Assembly: GCF_003116835.1 (NCBI RefSeq)
Contig: NZ_BFFO01000005.1
Coordinates: forward strand, 1 to 64,000
Reading direction: 5' to 3'
Origin: Lactococcus termiticola
GTDB taxonomy: Bacteria; Bacillota; Bacilli; Lactobacillales; Streptococcaceae
DNA length: 64,000 nucleotides
The notes under the pieces are model-generated. The model saw only the letters and a program-made list of their open reading frames with translations. It was not told the origin of the DNA and made no database searches. Every line of letters begins with the position of its first letter. The first letter of the stretch is position 1. The translations under genes were made by a program, and so were the position numbers. Below are positions 44,360 through 53,665 of the stretch, piece by piece.

Positions 44360-44506
44360 GTCCGTTTCGTTCCGGAAATTCTGAAAAAAGCACTGTGAGG
44401 CCGCAAGCAAGCCTTCGGTTTCATTGCTAAATGGCGAGCCCTCCGGTCTCGCCATTTGCCTTCTTTTACAGTGTTTTTTTCAGAATTTCCTGCACTCCAC
44501 TCTTGC
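44360..44506 (+). repeat. family A compound palindrome, copy 7
   Basis: Outer arms 44374-44398 and 44466-44490 pair almost fully. Hairpin 1 is based on AAGCC/GGTTT with a TTC loop and hairpin 2 on AAATGGCGAG/CTCGCCATTT. It begins 15 bases after the TetR stop. Confidence 0.88.
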
Positions 44507-44556
44507 CAATCAAACCTTTTCTTAGGTAGATTTCAAACCCTGTCAGCCAGGCTGTA

Positions 44557-44753
44557 GAGTGGAAGAAATCTAGGAAAATGCAGTGGCATAAGGCAATTTA
44601 GAAGACCAAAGGGCTCCTAAATTAGCAATGAGACCGCGAAGTGGGCTGCTTGGCCCATGCGACTAGTCGCTTCAGCGACTTAGCGAGCTTGGAGAGCGTA
44701 GTGGCGGTAGCCACAAAGATGACCCCACTGCATCTTTCCTAGATTTCTGGAAG
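44557..44753 (-). repeat. family A compound palindrome, variant copy 8
   Basis: Opposite orientation to copy 7, right ends facing. Outer arms 44564-44586 and 44725-44747 pair nearly perfectly. Between hairpin 1 and the left arm an extra 60-70 bases (44650-44720) contain GCGACTAGTCGC and AGTCGCTTCAGCGACT hairpins. Confidence 0.85.
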
Positions 44754-44854
44754 TCAACAGCCCCACCTCCCAAGCCCTAATCAAAACCTAAAAATGACAA
44801 ATCCCGGTCTTTATGCTAAAATGTAGCTGATACTTTGTAGTTCGGAGAGAAATT

Positions 44855-45208
44855 TTGGCAATAAAAAAATCATATCGTGTAAAGCGGCAGAAGGATTTCG
44901 ATCAGATTTTTGCCGCCAAAGATAGCTTTGCCAATCGAAAATTTGTGGTCTATAAGCTCAAAACAGGTGTCCCCCACTACCGGGTCGGACTTTCTGTGAG
45001 CAAGAAGCTTGGAAATGCAGTGACCAGAAACCGGGTCAAACGCCTGATGCGGCATGCCCTTCGGAGCATGGAAGCCAACATCGAAGCCGTTGACTTTGTC
45101 CTTATCGCAAGGCCTGGGGTTGAAGCACTCGATTTCCAAGCCGTCCAATCAAATTTGAAACATCTCCTCAAACTATCAAAAATCTATCACAATGGAGAAA
45201 AAGATTGA
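44855..45208 (+). CDS. rnpA: ribonuclease P protein component
   Basis: 117 aa starting at TTG 44855, with CGGAGAGAAA upstream; the first residues [11 protein letters not shown] match lactococcal Rnp[26 protein letters not shown] is the RNA-binding signature. It supports the RNase P RNA in cleaving tRNA 5' leaders. First gene of rnpA-yidC-khpB. Confidence 0.97.
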   Translation: MAIKKSYRVKRQKDFDQIFAAKDSFANRKFVVYKLKTGVPHYRVGLSVSKKLGNAVTRNRVKRLMRHALRSMEANIEAVDFVLIARPGVEALDFQAVQSNLKHLLKLSKIYHNGEKD

Positions 45209-46014
45209 AGAAGAAAATAAGCCTGCTTAGTATGGCAGCTGCTGCGTTAGTCCTTCTTTCGGCCTGTGGTCAAGCTGCTGTAACACAGCACTCAAGCAAT
45301 GCTTGGGATCAGTTTGTTTACGCCTTTGCCCAGATCATCCACTTCTTGTCCTTTGGTGGCTTGACCGGTATTGGGATCATCCTCTTTACCGTCATCATCC
45401 GTGCAGTCCTACTGCCTCTGATGAACATCCAAATCAAGTCCAGCCAACGCATGCAAGAAGTGCAGCCGGAAATCAAGAAAATCCAGCAAAAATATCCTGG
45501 CAAAGACCCGGATAGCCGTCGTCTCATGCAGGAGGAAACGCAAAAGCTCTACGCTGAGCACAAGATTAACCCTTATATGGGCTGCCTTCCCCTCCTCATC
45601 CAGATGCCAATTCTCTGGGCCCTCTATCAGGCCCTGACCCGGGTTGACTTCCTCAAACATGGAGCCTTCCTCTGGTTTGACATCGGGACGAAAGACCCCA
45701 TCTACATCCTCCCTATTCTCGCTGCTGCCTTTACCTTCCTGAGCTCATGGCTCATGATGAAATCAGCCCCTGAGCGTAACGGCATGACAGCAAGCATGAC
45801 CTATATCATGCCGGTCTTCATCCTCTTTATTTCATGGAATATCGCAGCCGGTGTCGCCCTCTACTGGGTGGTATCTAATGCCTTCCAGGTCGGCCAAACT
45901 TTGGTCTTAGCCAATCCATGGAAGATCATTGCAGCCCGTGAAGAAAAAGTAAAAGCCGAAAAAGATAAAATCAAGGCCCGTGAAAAGGCCATGAAGAAGG
46001 CGAAAAAGAAATAA
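45205..46014 (+). CDS. yidC: membrane protein insertase YidC (lipoprotein type)
   Basis: 269 aa starting at TTG 45205, overlapping the rnpA stop. A lipoprotein signal ends in LLSACGQ (lipobox Cys about residue 21). Five membrane segments of the Oxa1/YidC core follow, with the Arg in [13 protein letters not shown] expected in the hydrophilic groove. The basic tail ([13 protein letters not shown]) contacts ribosomes. It inserts small membrane proteins. Confidence 0.96.
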   Translation: MKKKISLLSMAAAALVLLSACGQAAVTQHSSNAWDQFVYAFAQIIHFLSFGGLTGIGIILFTVIIRAVLLPLMNIQIKSSQRMQEVQPEIKKIQQKYPGKDPDSRRLMQEETQKLYAEHKINPYMGCLPLLIQMPILWALYQALTRVDFLKHGAFLWFDIGTKDPIYILPILAAAFTFLSSWLMMKSAPERNGMTASMTYIMPVFILFISWNIAAGVALYWVVSNAFQVGQTLVLANPWKIIAAREEKVKAEKDKIKAREKAMKKAKKK

Positions 46015-46033
46015 GGTTAGGAGTAGTTAAACA

Positions 46034-46990
46034 ATGACTATTTTTACTGGAAATACAGTTGAGGAAGCGGTAGAACGTGGCCTCAAGCGACTGGATGTGA
46101 ATCGTGAAAACGTCCATATCTACGTTGAACAAAAAGAAAAAAAGGGTTTCCTTGGCTTTGGTAAAAAGCGGGCCCGTGTCTCAATCGAGCCCATCCAAGA
46201 AGAAACCGTCAGAAAGGCTGACCGCCTGGCTGAACGTGGTATCGACGTTGAAGAAGTTAACCTCGGCGTACCAAAGGCCCAGTCCGCTATGGAAGCGACA
46301 CTCGAGCTGAGCCAAGTCGTCAAGGCCGTCAAAGCCGCTGAAAAAGAGGCCGAAGGCGAGCTTTCTGCAGAAGAACGTGACCAGTTGATTGAAGAGGCCA
46401 AACAGCAAATTGCTGACGGCACCCTCGAGGTCCCAACCCCTGAAGAAGCTCGGGCCATTGTCCCTGAAGAAAACCTGGCCCAGGATGCTCCTGAGGTCAG
46501 TGGGCCTGAAATGGCTGAAACAGGACTTAGCCTTGATGCCGAAGACATAGCGTCAAAAAGGATTAGCTCATACCTCACCTCAATCACCGCAGGTATGGGC
46601 GTCCCTTCAAAGGCAGAGGTCAAAAAAGAGCGAGACATCCTCGTCTTCAACCTGACCTCTGATCAAGATGCCCTCTTGATTGGCAAGCACGGCAAGATTC
46701 TGCAGAGCCTGCAGTTGATTGCCAAAGCCTATGCCAACAGCATCTCAGACCAACACCTGAATGTGGCGGTCAATGTCGGTGATTATCACGAAAAACGCAA
46801 GGCCTATATCAACAGCCTCGCCTACCGGGCCGCCGAGCGTGCCCGCCAGGGTGAGACCGTCTATATCAATGACCTCCAATCCAACGAACGCAAGGCGATT
46901 CATAGTCTGCTCGCCCGTGAAACGGGTGTAAAGAGCCATTCTGAGGGCCAGGAGTATAATCGATATATTGTTGTGACTAAAGAAATTTGA
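46034..46990 (+). CDS. khpB: RNA-binding protein KhpB (Jag)
   Basis: 318 aa. Jag-N domain (1-50, KKGFLGFGKKRARV), a long acidic linker (about 60-170), then KH (about 195-270, DALLIGKHGKILQSLQ) and R3H (ERKAIHSLLARE.G..SHSEGQ) domains. With KhpA it binds many RNAs and affects cell elongation in streptococci. Third gene after rnpA and yidC, the common arrangement. Confidence 0.96.
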   Translation: MTIFTGNTVEEAVERGLKRLDVNRENVHIYVEQKEKKGFLGFGKKRARVSIEPIQEETVRKADRLAERGIDVEEVNLGVPKAQSAMEATLELSQVVKAVKAAEKEAEGELSAEERDQLIEEAKQQIADGTLEVPTPEEARAIVPEENLAQDAPEVSGPEMAETGLSLDAEDIASKRISSYLTSITAGMGVPSKAEVKKERDILVFNLTSDQDALLIGKHGKILQSLQLIAKAYANSISDQHLNVAVNVGDYHEKRKAYINSLAYRAAERARQGETVYINDLQSNERKAIHSLLARETGVKSHSEGQEYNRYIVVTKEI

Positions 46991-47015
46991 CAAGTTTGAT
47001 TTCTTAGTATATAAT
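46987..47015 (+). promoter_or_regulatory. rpmH promoter
   Basis: -35 TTGACA (46987-46992), 17-base spacer, -10 TATAAT (47010-47015); both hexamers are consensus. The -35 overlaps the khpB stop. Confidence 0.9.
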
Positions 47016-47063
47016 TGTTTGGTATGCTTTATGCAGAGATTCTCGAGAAAGGAATAAATTAGA

Positions 47064-47198
47064 ATGAAACGTACTTACCAACCCCATAAAAAACCACGTA
47101 AGACCACTCACGGTTTCCGCTCACGTATGGCGACTAAAAACGGACGTCGCGTCCTTTCAGCTCGTCGTCGTAAGGGACGTGCTTCACTTACAGTTTAA
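47064..47198 (+). CDS. rpmH: 50S ribosomal protein L34
   Basis: 44 aa ([20 protein letters not shown] and so on, ending RKGRASLTV), the standard bacterial L34. GAAAGGAA precedes the ATG. It lies downstream of khpB, not upstream of rnpA as in many bacteria, and has its own strong promoter and terminator. Confidence 0.97.
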   Translation: MKRTYQPHKKPRKTTHGFRSRMATKNGRRVLSARRRKGRASLTV

Positions 47199-47210
47199 TC
47201 AAGACTGATG

Positions 47211-47236
47211 GAGAGCGGTGTACCGCTCTTTTTTTG
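47211..47236 (+). terminator. rpmH terminator
   Basis: AGAGCGGT and ACCGCTCT pair around GT and are followed by TTTTTTT. Confidence 0.88.
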
Positions 47237-47247
47237 TTGCTTTGTTG

Positions 47248-47393
47248 GAGTCGTTCCGCTTCAGGGCAGACAGCCCTTTGTGGCGGGCACGCAAGCAAAC
47301 CGCTTTGCGGTTTCATTGCTAACTCTGAAGCCCTGCGGTCTTCAGAGTTGCCAAATTTCACCACGACGGCCTGCCTGACCTGAAGCTCCACTG
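47248..47393 (+). repeat. family A compound palindrome, copy 9
   Basis: Outer arms based on CTTCAGG pair imperfectly. Hairpin 1 is AAACCGC/GCGGTTT and hairpin 2 AACTCTGAAG/CTTCAGAGTT. The hairpin 2 sequence again echoes the outer arm (CTTCAG). Confidence 0.8.
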
Positions 47394-47445
47394 TATTAGC
47401 AAAACACCTTCTCTCAGAGATTATGGTATTTATTACTTAGGACTA

Positions 47446-47588
47446 GTGGAGTGGAGGAAATCTGAGCCCCTCATAGTGGAATCAGGCAATTCAGAAGACC
47501 CAAAGGGGCTTATGAATTAGCAATGAGACAGCGAAGCTGTCTGCTTGCGGCCCCACTATGAGGGGCTCAGATTTCCGGAACGCAACGC
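47446..47588 (-). repeat. family A compound palindrome, copy 10
   Basis: Outer arms 47456-47479 and 47553-47576 are perfectly complementary over 24 bp. Hairpin 1 AGACAGC/GCTGTCT, hairpin 2 based on AATTCA/TGAATT. Faces copy 9. Nearly identical arms occur at 50036. Confidence 0.92.
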
Positions 47589-47670
47589 CTCCAAAACATC
47601 AAAAACCACATCATCCTCCCTTTCTATTCTAAAAATGTTATAATGAAAACGTAATCAAAAGGAGGGAAAC

Positions 47671-48582
47671 ATGAGAAATTTAGAAATCGCTGATATGAAA
47701 GCCAGCCAGGTTGTGCTTGGTCTGATGCACCTCAACGAGCCTGACAAAAAACCTGTCGAGGTCCTCGAGACGGCCTTTGACGGTGGAATCAACTACTTCG
47801 ACCACGCCGACATTTACGGCCGTGGCGAGTGCGAGACGATTTTCGGTGAAGCCTTCAAGAAGACGTCGATCAGCCGTGACCAGGTCTACATCCAGTCTAA
47901 GACCGGCATCCGCCCTGGAGTCGCCTTTGACTTCCGCAAAGACCACATTATCGAAAGCGTGGACGGCATCTTAAAACGCCTCCAGGTCGAATATCTCGAC
48001 GCCCTGCTCCTCCACCGGCCAGACGCTCTGGTCGAGCCTGAGCAGGTTGCTGAAGCCTTTGATGCCCTTGAAAAAGCTGGTAAGGTCCGTCATTTTGGTG
48101 TGTCCAATCAAAACCCAGGCCAAATCGAGCTCTTGAAGACAGCGGTCAAACAGCCCCTGATTTTCAACCAACTCCAATTTGGCCTCATGCACACCGGCAT
48201 GATTGATGCGGGCCTCCACGTCAACATGAAAGACGAAGGGAGCCTTGTCCATGACAACGGCATCCTCGACTATTCTCGCCTCAACAAGATGACCATCCAG
48301 GCCTGGTCTCCATTCCAGTATGGCTTCTTTGAAGGCCCATTTGTCGGCAATCCAAAATTCCCAGAGCTCAATAAAAAGCTTGATGAAATGGCTGAAAAAT
48401 ACAATGCCACACCAAGCGGTATCGCCATCGCCTGGATCAGTCGCCACCCAGCCATGATGCAGACCATCATCGGCACGATGAACCCTAAACGCATCAAAGA
48501 AGTCACCGACGCCAGCGACATCAGCCTCAGCCACGACGACTGGTACGCCCTCTACCTCGCCGCAGGCAACATCCTGCCATAA
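47671..48582 (+). CDS. aldo/keto reductase (YdhF-like)
   Basis: 303 aa TIM barrel. The tetrad is visible: Asp/Tyr in FDHADIYGRGECE, Lys in IQSKTGIRPG and His in LLHRPD. GVSNQNPGQIELLK and IGTMNPKRIKEV complete the family pattern. It reduces carbonyls with NADPH; substrate unknown. GGAGGGAAAC precedes the ATG. Confidence 0.93.
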   Translation: MRNLEIADMKASQVVLGLMHLNEPDKKPVEVLETAFDGGINYFDHADIYGRGECETIFGEAFKKTSISRDQVYIQSKTGIRPGVAFDFRKDHIIESVDGILKRLQVEYLDALLLHRPDALVEPEQVAEAFDALEKAGKVRHFGVSNQNPGQIELLKTAVKQPLIFNQLQFGLMHTGMIDAGLHVNMKDEGSLVHDNGILDYSRLNKMTIQAWSPFQYGFFEGPFVGNPKFPELNKKLDEMAEKYNATPSGIAIAWISRHPAMMQTIIGTMNPKRIKEVTDASDISLSHDDWYALYLAAGNILP

Positions 48583-48646
48583 CCCAAAACCCCGCCTCAA
48601 GAGCAGGACAGCCCTCCCAGCTAGTCATGATTTATTAAATAAACCA

Positions 48647-48783
48647 GCTAGGTTGCAGAAAGCCGGAAAACACTGTGAGCAAAGGCAAATGGTGAGAACG
48701 AAAGGGCTCGCCATTTAGCAAGTAGACAGCAAAGCTGTCTACTTGGGGGCCTCACAGCGTTTGTCCGGCTTTCTGCAAGCTAG
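48647..48783 (-). repeat. family A compound palindrome, copy 11
   Basis: Outer arms starting GCTAG-TTGCAGAAAGCCGGA pair with the region ending at 48783. Hairpin 2 AAATGG-GAG/CTCGCCATTT, hairpin 1 TAGACAGC/GCTGTCTA. The GCTAG ends extend the stem beyond the usual boundary. Confidence 0.85.
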
Positions 48784-48826
48784 CGACCAAATGAAGCACA
48801 TATCATAAGAAATAAATGAAAATCAA

Positions 48827-48855
48827 TTGATAAATCATGAAAAATAGCTTATAAT
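48827..48855 (+). promoter_or_regulatory. ireB operon promoter
   Basis: -35 TTGATA (48827-48832), 17-base spacer, -10 TATAAT (48850-48855). Confidence 0.8.
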
Positions 48856-48904
48856 AAGCCTATATCGTAAAATTTTACACACGCAAAAATAAGGAGGTGT
48901 CTCT

Positions 48905-49171
48905 ATGAGTTTTACCGATGAAACTGTCCGCTTTGAATTTGATGATTCAAGCAAAAAAGAAATCAGCGAGACCTTGGTCAATGTCTATCAGGCACTCCAA
49001 GCCAAGGGCTACAATCCCATCAACCAAATGGTAGGTTACGTCCTCTCTGGTGACCCTGCCTATATTCCCCGCCACGACGAAGCCCGCAACAAAATCCGTC
49101 GCTTCGACCGTGATGACATCGTCGAAGAGCTCATCAAGGACTACTTGAAAGCCCACGGTGTGCAACTCTGA
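48905..49171 (+). CDS. ireB: IreB family regulatory phosphoprotein (UPF0297)
   Basis: 88 aa, standard size. [12 protein letters not shown] and the [23 protein letters not shown] core identify the family; the N-terminal threonines are the sites phosphorylated by the IreK/PknB kinase in Enterococcus, where IreB dampens cephalosporin resistance. AAGGAGGTG lies upstream. First gene of ireB-ruvX-DUF1292. Confidence 0.96.
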   Translation: MSFTDETVRFEFDDSSKKEISETLVNVYQALQAKGYNPINQMVGYVLSGDPAYIPRHDEARNKIRRFDRDDIVEELIKDYLKAHGVQL

Positions 49172-49599
49172 TGTACAGCCGAATTTTAGGCCTTGACGTC
49201 GGGACAAAGACCGTCGGTGTCGCCATCTCTGACCTGCTCGGCATGACCGCCCAGCCTGTCGAGACCATCAAGGTCAACACGGAAAAAGGAGAGCTCGGCT
49301 TTGAACGACTGGCCGAACTCATCGCTGACCAGAAGCCTGAGAAGGTCATCATTGGCCTGCCCAAGCACATGAACAACGACGAGGGCATTCGGGCCCAGGC
49401 GAGCCGGGACTACGGCGAGGCTCTGACCGAGCGTTTTGGCCTTCCCGTCTTTTATCAGGATGAACGCCTGACCACCATGCAGGCTGAAAAAGTCCTGATT
49501 GATGGCGGTGTCCGTCGCAAAGACCGCAAGAAATCCATTGATAAACTCGCAGCTGTCCTCATTTTACAAAATTATCTTGACAGCCAGAAATTATTTTAA
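49171..49599 (+). CDS. ruvX: Holliday junction resolvase-like RuvX (YqgF)
   Basis: 142 aa RNase H-like fold. [30 protein letters not shown] and [12 protein letters not shown] carry the acidic catalytic residues. Roles in rRNA processing and junction resolution are proposed for relatives. Start overlaps the ireB stop (TGATG). Confidence 0.95.
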   Translation: MYSRILGLDVGTKTVGVAISDLLGMTAQPVETIKVNTEKGELGFERLAELIADQKPEKVIIGLPKHMNNDEGIRAQASRDYGEALTERFGLPVFYQDERLTTMQAEKVLIDGGVRRKDRKKSIDKLAAVLILQNYLDSQKLF

Positions 49600-49612
49600 G
49601 TAAGGAAATCTC

Positions 49613-49939
49613 ATGACAGAACACACTCATGACCACGAACACGACCACAGCCATGATGAAGACTTCATCACACTGGTTGACGACAACGGCAATGAAAGCC
49701 TCTACCAGATTCTTTTGACCATCGACGGCCAGGAAGAATTTGGTAAGAACTATGTCCTCGTGATGCCTGTTGAGGCCGAAGAAGACGAAAACGGCGAAGT
49801 CGAAATCCAAGCCTACTCCTTCACACAAAACGAAGACGGCACAGAAGGCGACCTCGAGCCTATCCCAGAAGAAAACGAAGAAGAGTGGAACCTCATCGAA
49901 GACACCTTCAACGCCTTCATGGAGCAACAGGAAGACTAA
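49613..49939 (+). CDS. DUF1292 family protein
   Basis: 108 aa, very acidic. A histidine-rich start ([14 protein letters not shown]) precedes the DUF1292 core ([20 protein letters not shown], then [10 protein letters not shown]). The histidine run could bind metal. Function unknown; conserved position after ruvX. Confidence 0.92.
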   Translation: MTEHTHDHEHDHSHDEDFITLVDDNGNESLYQILLTIDGQEEFGKNYVLVMPVEAEEDENGEVEIQAYSFTQNEDGTEGDLEPIPEENEEEWNLIEDTFNAFMEQQED

Positions 49940-49944
49940 AGTTT

Positions 49945-49975
49945 GGAAAGCCCTTTATATGGGCTTTTTTGTTGC
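49945..49975 (+). terminator. terminator of ireB operon
   Basis: AAAGCCC and GGGCTTT pair around TTTATAT and are followed by TTTTG. Confidence 0.75.
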
Positions 49976-50020
49976 CTCGAAACTGAACAAAAATGGAGTT
50001 TTCCTCCTTAGACTTGGGAA

Positions 50021-50168
50021 GAGTCGTTGCGTTCCGGAAATCTGAGCCCATCATAGTGGGGCCGCAAGCAGCCCGCTTCGCGGTCTCATTGCTAATTCAG
50101 AAGCCCTGCGGTCTTCTGAATTGCCATATTCCACTATGATGGGCTCAGATTTCCTCCACTCCACTTGT
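50021..50168 (+). repeat. family A compound palindrome, copy 12
   Basis: Outer arms 50036-50059 and 50131-50154 are perfectly complementary over 24 bp. They differ from copy 10 at a single base pair, changed on both arms. Hairpin 2 is AATTCAGAAG/CTTCTGAATT. Confidence 0.92.
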
Positions 50169-50280
50169 GCCTAATTTATTGCATATTTGCCACAAGGCCT
50201 CCTTTTAGGCACAGTTCACATGAGGACGACTTCAGTCCCCTCCCCAGGACTCACAACTGCAAAAAGAAACTAAACCAGTG

Positions 50281-50416
50281 TAGCTCCAGTGCCTGGGCCC
50301 TTTAGCCGTGAAAAAGGAAACTCTGAAGACCGCAGGGCTTCAGAGTTAGCAATGAAACCGCAAAGCGGTTTGCTTGCGGCCTCACGGAAAAAGGGCCCAG
50401 ACGCTGGAGCGGAACG
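50281..50416 (-). repeat. family A compound palindrome, copy 13
   Basis: Faces copy 12. Outer arms share GCTCCAG and CTGGGCCCTTT with small mismatches. Hairpin 2 AACTCTGAAG/CTTCAGAGTT matches that of copy 9. Hairpin 1 is AAACCGC/GCGGTTT. Confidence 0.88.
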
Positions 50417-50459
50417 GCAATCATAGGAATAAGCCTCCAGCTTTCTATTTGCAAGCAGT

Positions 50460-50488
50460 TTGAGTCCCACCCCTTTTTTTGGTATAAT
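50460..50488 (+). promoter_or_regulatory. promoter of membrane glycosyltransferase-like gene
   Basis: -35 TTGAGT (50460-50465), 17-base spacer, -10 TATAAT (50483-50488). Confidence 0.75.
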
Positions 50489-50546
50489 GCTTTATAACGC
50501 TAATATATAGCTCGTTTTCTAAGCTTATTTAAGGAAGAAATTCATC

Positions 50547-52238
50547 ATGCCAAATGAAACCAAATACAGTCGCAGCCAGCGGGCCCAGTCAGCCTCACGC
50601 TCAAGACGACATGATAAAAACAGCAGTCCAGAAACTGACATTTACACTGAAACTGAAACTGCTAAAATCGAAGACAGCCCCGATGAACAAGTCGAAGCAA
50701 CTGCTCAGGAGCCTGCTTCTCACGAAGACCAAGCTGTCGAAAGCGAAGCAACTCGCCGCCCTCCTAGAACAGCAAGCAACTCCAGCCGAGGTCGCCGACA
50801 ATTCAGCCACGACAAGCAAAAAGAAGAAAAGAAGGCCGGAAAGGCAGTACCCTACCCTATCCTTCTCCTGGTCAGCTTCATCGCCAGTGCCAGCTTCTAC
50901 AGTTTCCCACTTTGGAGCATCCTTGCAAGCTCAGGCCAGTCGCAAAACCTCTATTCAGGTCTTGCCATGCAACTCGGCCTAACGCCCTACAATGACTTTT
51001 ACGGCCATGGCGGTAGCCTCTTCTATCTGATTAACCAAATTGGAAACACACTAGGGACCACGCTCCTGCTCTATATCTTCAGCCTGGCTGCCCTTTTCTT
51101 TAGTGCCCTACTGATTCACAACCTGCTCTTTAGGCAGACCCAGAGCGAAAAGCTGAGCCTGACCGTTGCAAGCTTTAGCATCTTCATCATTGCCGGCATC
51201 GCCCACGGGGGAGATACAGCCAGCCTCTTTGCCCTGCCTTTTGCCCTCTGGATTGCCCGTTTTGTTGACCAGTACATCCATCATGATGGCCGTGATGAAA
51301 AATTCATCCTCTTTGGTATTTTTACCGCGATTATCCTGACGATTTCGCCGATCTTTCTGCTCTTTCCAGCACTTAGCATCATTGCGATTTTCATCTACAA
51401 CATCAGCCAGCGTCGCTTTGGCCGAGGCTTCTACCAGCTTTTGGCCGGCATCTTCGGCTTCATTGTCATCGGCTATCTGACCGCCTACTACGCTCTGAAC
51501 GCCCAGACCCTCTATACTTCAATCGAGCAGTCCATCATCATGCCCCTCAGCCAGTTTAGCCTGAGCAGCCTCTCGATAAACAATCTCTGGCACAGTGTCC
51601 TGGCCCTGATCATCTCAGGATTTATCTTTGCCTTTTATCAAGGCTTTAGAAACCTCCACAAATCAGGCCCTGCCATGACCTGGCACATCCTGATGCTCCT
51701 GGGTTCTATCCTGACTTTCCTGCTGATTCTCTTTAGCAAGGCCTATGACTTTACCAATATCTTGGCCCTCCTGCCCTTCCTCATCCTCTTTATCGGAGAA
51801 AGCCTGGCCAAGGGCCGGCAGGATGTCTTTGGCTACCTGAGCAAGTACCTCTATACACCGCTCATCATGCTGGTCTTTGCCCTGGCCCTGCCTGCTGTTT
51901 ATCATTTTGTGAATAAATCCGTAAACAGCCAGGAAAAGACGCTTGCCAGCTATGTCTCAGCCAATACCACAGACAGGGACCGGGTCTATGTCCTAGCTCC
52001 TGATAAAAACATCAACCTCCTAGCCAGTCGTGTCGCCTCTGTCGACAATGTGCCGAGTCATTACCCTGTGAAATTCCAGCAGGCCTATGACCTTGCCGTG
52101 GCCGACATGAAGGACAAGTATGTCATTCTCGAGGCAGGTCAAAAGGTCCCAGATAGCCTGTCCATGGCCCTCAAGGTTAATTATAAGCCGGTCAATGTTT
52201 CTGGCATCAAAGACTTCAGCGTTTATCAACATAATTAA
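50547..52238 (+). CDS. polytopic membrane protein, GT-C-like
   Basis: 563 aa. Residues 1-100 are polar, charged and probably disordered (RSQRAQSASRSRR, then many Glu/Thr). About ten membrane helices follow, and a soluble C-terminal domain (about 465-563) faces outward. The first outer loop (NLYSGLAMQLGLTPYNDFYG) resembles the loop of GT-C lipid-sugar-dependent glycosyltransferases, but I see no firm catalytic motif. A role in modifying a surface polymer is plausible. AAGGAAG precedes the ATG. Confidence 0.7.
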   Translation: MPNETKYSRSQRAQSASRSRRHDKNSSPETDIYTETETAKIEDSPDEQVEATAQEPASHEDQAVESEATRRPPRTASNSSRGRRQFSHDKQKEEKKAGKAVPYPILLLVSFIASASFYSFPLWSILASSGQSQNLYSGLAMQLGLTPYNDFYGHGGSLFYLINQIGNTLGTTLLLYIFSLAALFFSALLIHNLLFRQTQSEKLSLTVASFSIFIIAGIAHGGDTASLFALPFALWIARFVDQYIHHDGRDEKFILFGIFTAIILTISPIFLLFPALSIIAIFIYNISQRRFGRGFYQLLAGIFGFIVIGYLTAYYALNAQTLYTSIEQSIIMPLSQFSLSSLSINNLWHSVLALIISGFIFAFYQGFRNLHKSGPAMTWHILMLLGSILTFLLILFSKAYDFTNILALLPFLILFIGESLAKGRQDVFGYLSKYLYTPLIMLVFALALPAVYHFVNKSVNSQEKTLASYVSANTTDRDRVYVLAPDKNINLLASRVASVDNVPSHYPVKFQQAYDLAVADMKDKYVILEAGQKVPDSLSMALKVNYKPVNVSGIKDFSVYQHN

Positions 52239-52281
52239 AAAATCAGGCGACAAGCCTGATTTCTTATAAAAGGAGTAGCCT

Positions 52282-53499
52282 ATGCGAGACTTTCAAAAAT
52301 CCCACAAACTCGACCATGTCAGCTATGATGTCCGGGGCCCTGTCCTCGACTATGCCGATAAGATGAAGCTCAATGGCGAAAAAATCTTGCAACTGAATAC
52401 TGGCAATCCGCCAGCTTTTGGCTTCCAGGCACCTGATGAGGTCATCCGTGACCTGGTCCGCAATGCCGTCGACTCTGAGGGCTATTCTGACAGTAAGGGG
52501 ATTTTCTCTGCCCGCAAGGCCATTATGCAGTACTGCCAGCTCAAGGGAATCAAGGGCGTCGACATTGATGACGTCTACACAGGCAATGGGGTCTCTGAGC
52601 TCATCGTCATGGCCATGCAGGGCCTGCTCGATGACGGCGACGAGATGCTGATTCCCATGCCGGATTATCCACTCTGGACAGCAGCCGTCTCTCTGGCCGG
52701 AGCCCGTCCCGTCCACTATGTCTGCGACGAGGGGGCCAACTGGTATCCCGACATTGACGACATCAAATCAAAAATCACGCCCAACACCAAGGGCATCGTC
52801 ATCATCAATCCGAATAACCCGACCGGCATCCTCTATCCCAAGCCTGTCCTTGAAGAAATCGCAAAGCTGGCCCTTGAGCACGACCTGATTATCTTTTCCG
52901 ATGAAATTTACGACCGCCTGGTCATGGACGGTCAGGAGCACGTCTCCATCGCCTCTGTTGCCTCTCCGGAGCAATTTGTCGTGACCATGAGCGGCCTGTC
53001 TAAGAGCCACCTGATCCCTGGCTTTCGGGTGGGCTGGATGGTCCTCTCTGGCGATAAATCCCATGTCAAAGGCTATATCGAAGGCTTAAACATGCTGGCT
53101 TCGATGCGACTTTGTTCAAATGTCCTGGCCCAGAGCGTCGTCCAGACCTCGCTCGGCGGCATCCAGCGGGTCGACAAGCTCCTCCAGCCTGGTGGTCGAA
53201 TCTATGAGCAAAGGGAATTTATCACAGAAGCCATCAACAGCATCCCTGGCATATCCGCCGTAAAACCAAACGCCGCTTTTTACATCTTTCCAAAGATCGA
53301 CCGGGAAATGTACCAGATTGACGATGACGAGCAATTTGTCCTCGACTTCCTCAAGCAGGAAAAAATCCTCCTCGTCCACGGCCGTGGCTTCAACTGGAAG
53401 GAGCCCGACCACTTCCGCATCGTGTATTTACCACGGGTCGAAGAACTCGCCGAGATCCATGATAAGATGGAGCGCTTCCTCAGGCAATATCGGCGATAG
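52282..53499 (+). CDS. pyridoxal phosphate-dependent aminotransferase (AlaA/AspC-like)
   Basis: 405 aa class I aminotransferase. IVINPNNPTGILYP, SDEIYDRLVMDG and the cofactor lysine in MSGLSKSHLIPGFRVGWM are present, and a conserved Arg in HFRIVYLPR binds the substrate carboxylate. The N-terminus (KSHKLDHVSYDVRGPVLDYA) resembles AlaA-type glutamate-pyruvate aminotransferases. Upstream of codY, which in relatives controls such genes. Confidence 0.92.
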   Translation: MRDFQKSHKLDHVSYDVRGPVLDYADKMKLNGEKILQLNTGNPPAFGFQAPDEVIRDLVRNAVDSEGYSDSKGIFSARKAIMQYCQLKGIKGVDIDDVYTGNGVSELIVMAMQGLLDDGDEMLIPMPDYPLWTAAVSLAGARPVHYVCDEGANWYPDIDDIKSKITPNTKGIVIINPNNPTGILYPKPVLEEIAKLALEHDLIIFSDEIYDRLVMDGQEHVSIASVASPEQFVVTMSGLSKSHLIPGFRVGWMVLSGDKSHVKGYIEGLNMLASMRLCSNVLAQSVVQTSLGGIQRVDKLLQPGGRIYEQREFITEAINSIPGISAVKPNAAFYIFPKIDREMYQIDDDEQFVLDFLKQEKILLVHGRGFNWKEPDHFRIVYLPRVEELAEIHDKMERFLRQYRR

Positions 53500-53563
53500 A
53501 ATAGCCTCTATTTTGCTCCAGTGAATATTTGAAAATATGAGTAAAGCATGATAGAATTTTAAT

Positions 53564-53637
53564 AAAGAGGCTTAGTGTTCAAGGCAGCGAATGAACTTTA
53601 TAAGCAGTAAAAATAAGCCTCAAGGCTTATTTTTTCA
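53564..53637 (+). ncRNA. short terminated transcript upstream of codY
   Basis: Promoter: TTGAAA (53529-53534), 17-base spacer, TAGAAT (53552-53557). Terminator hairpin AAATAAGCC/GGCTTATTT with T run at about 53611-53635. GAGGCTTA (53567-53574) can pair with TAAGCCTC (53614-53621), which would break the terminator stem. It could be a small RNA or an attenuator leading into codY. Confidence 0.5.
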
Positions 53638-53665
53638 TTTTTTACAACAATTCTGAAAGTTTTGC

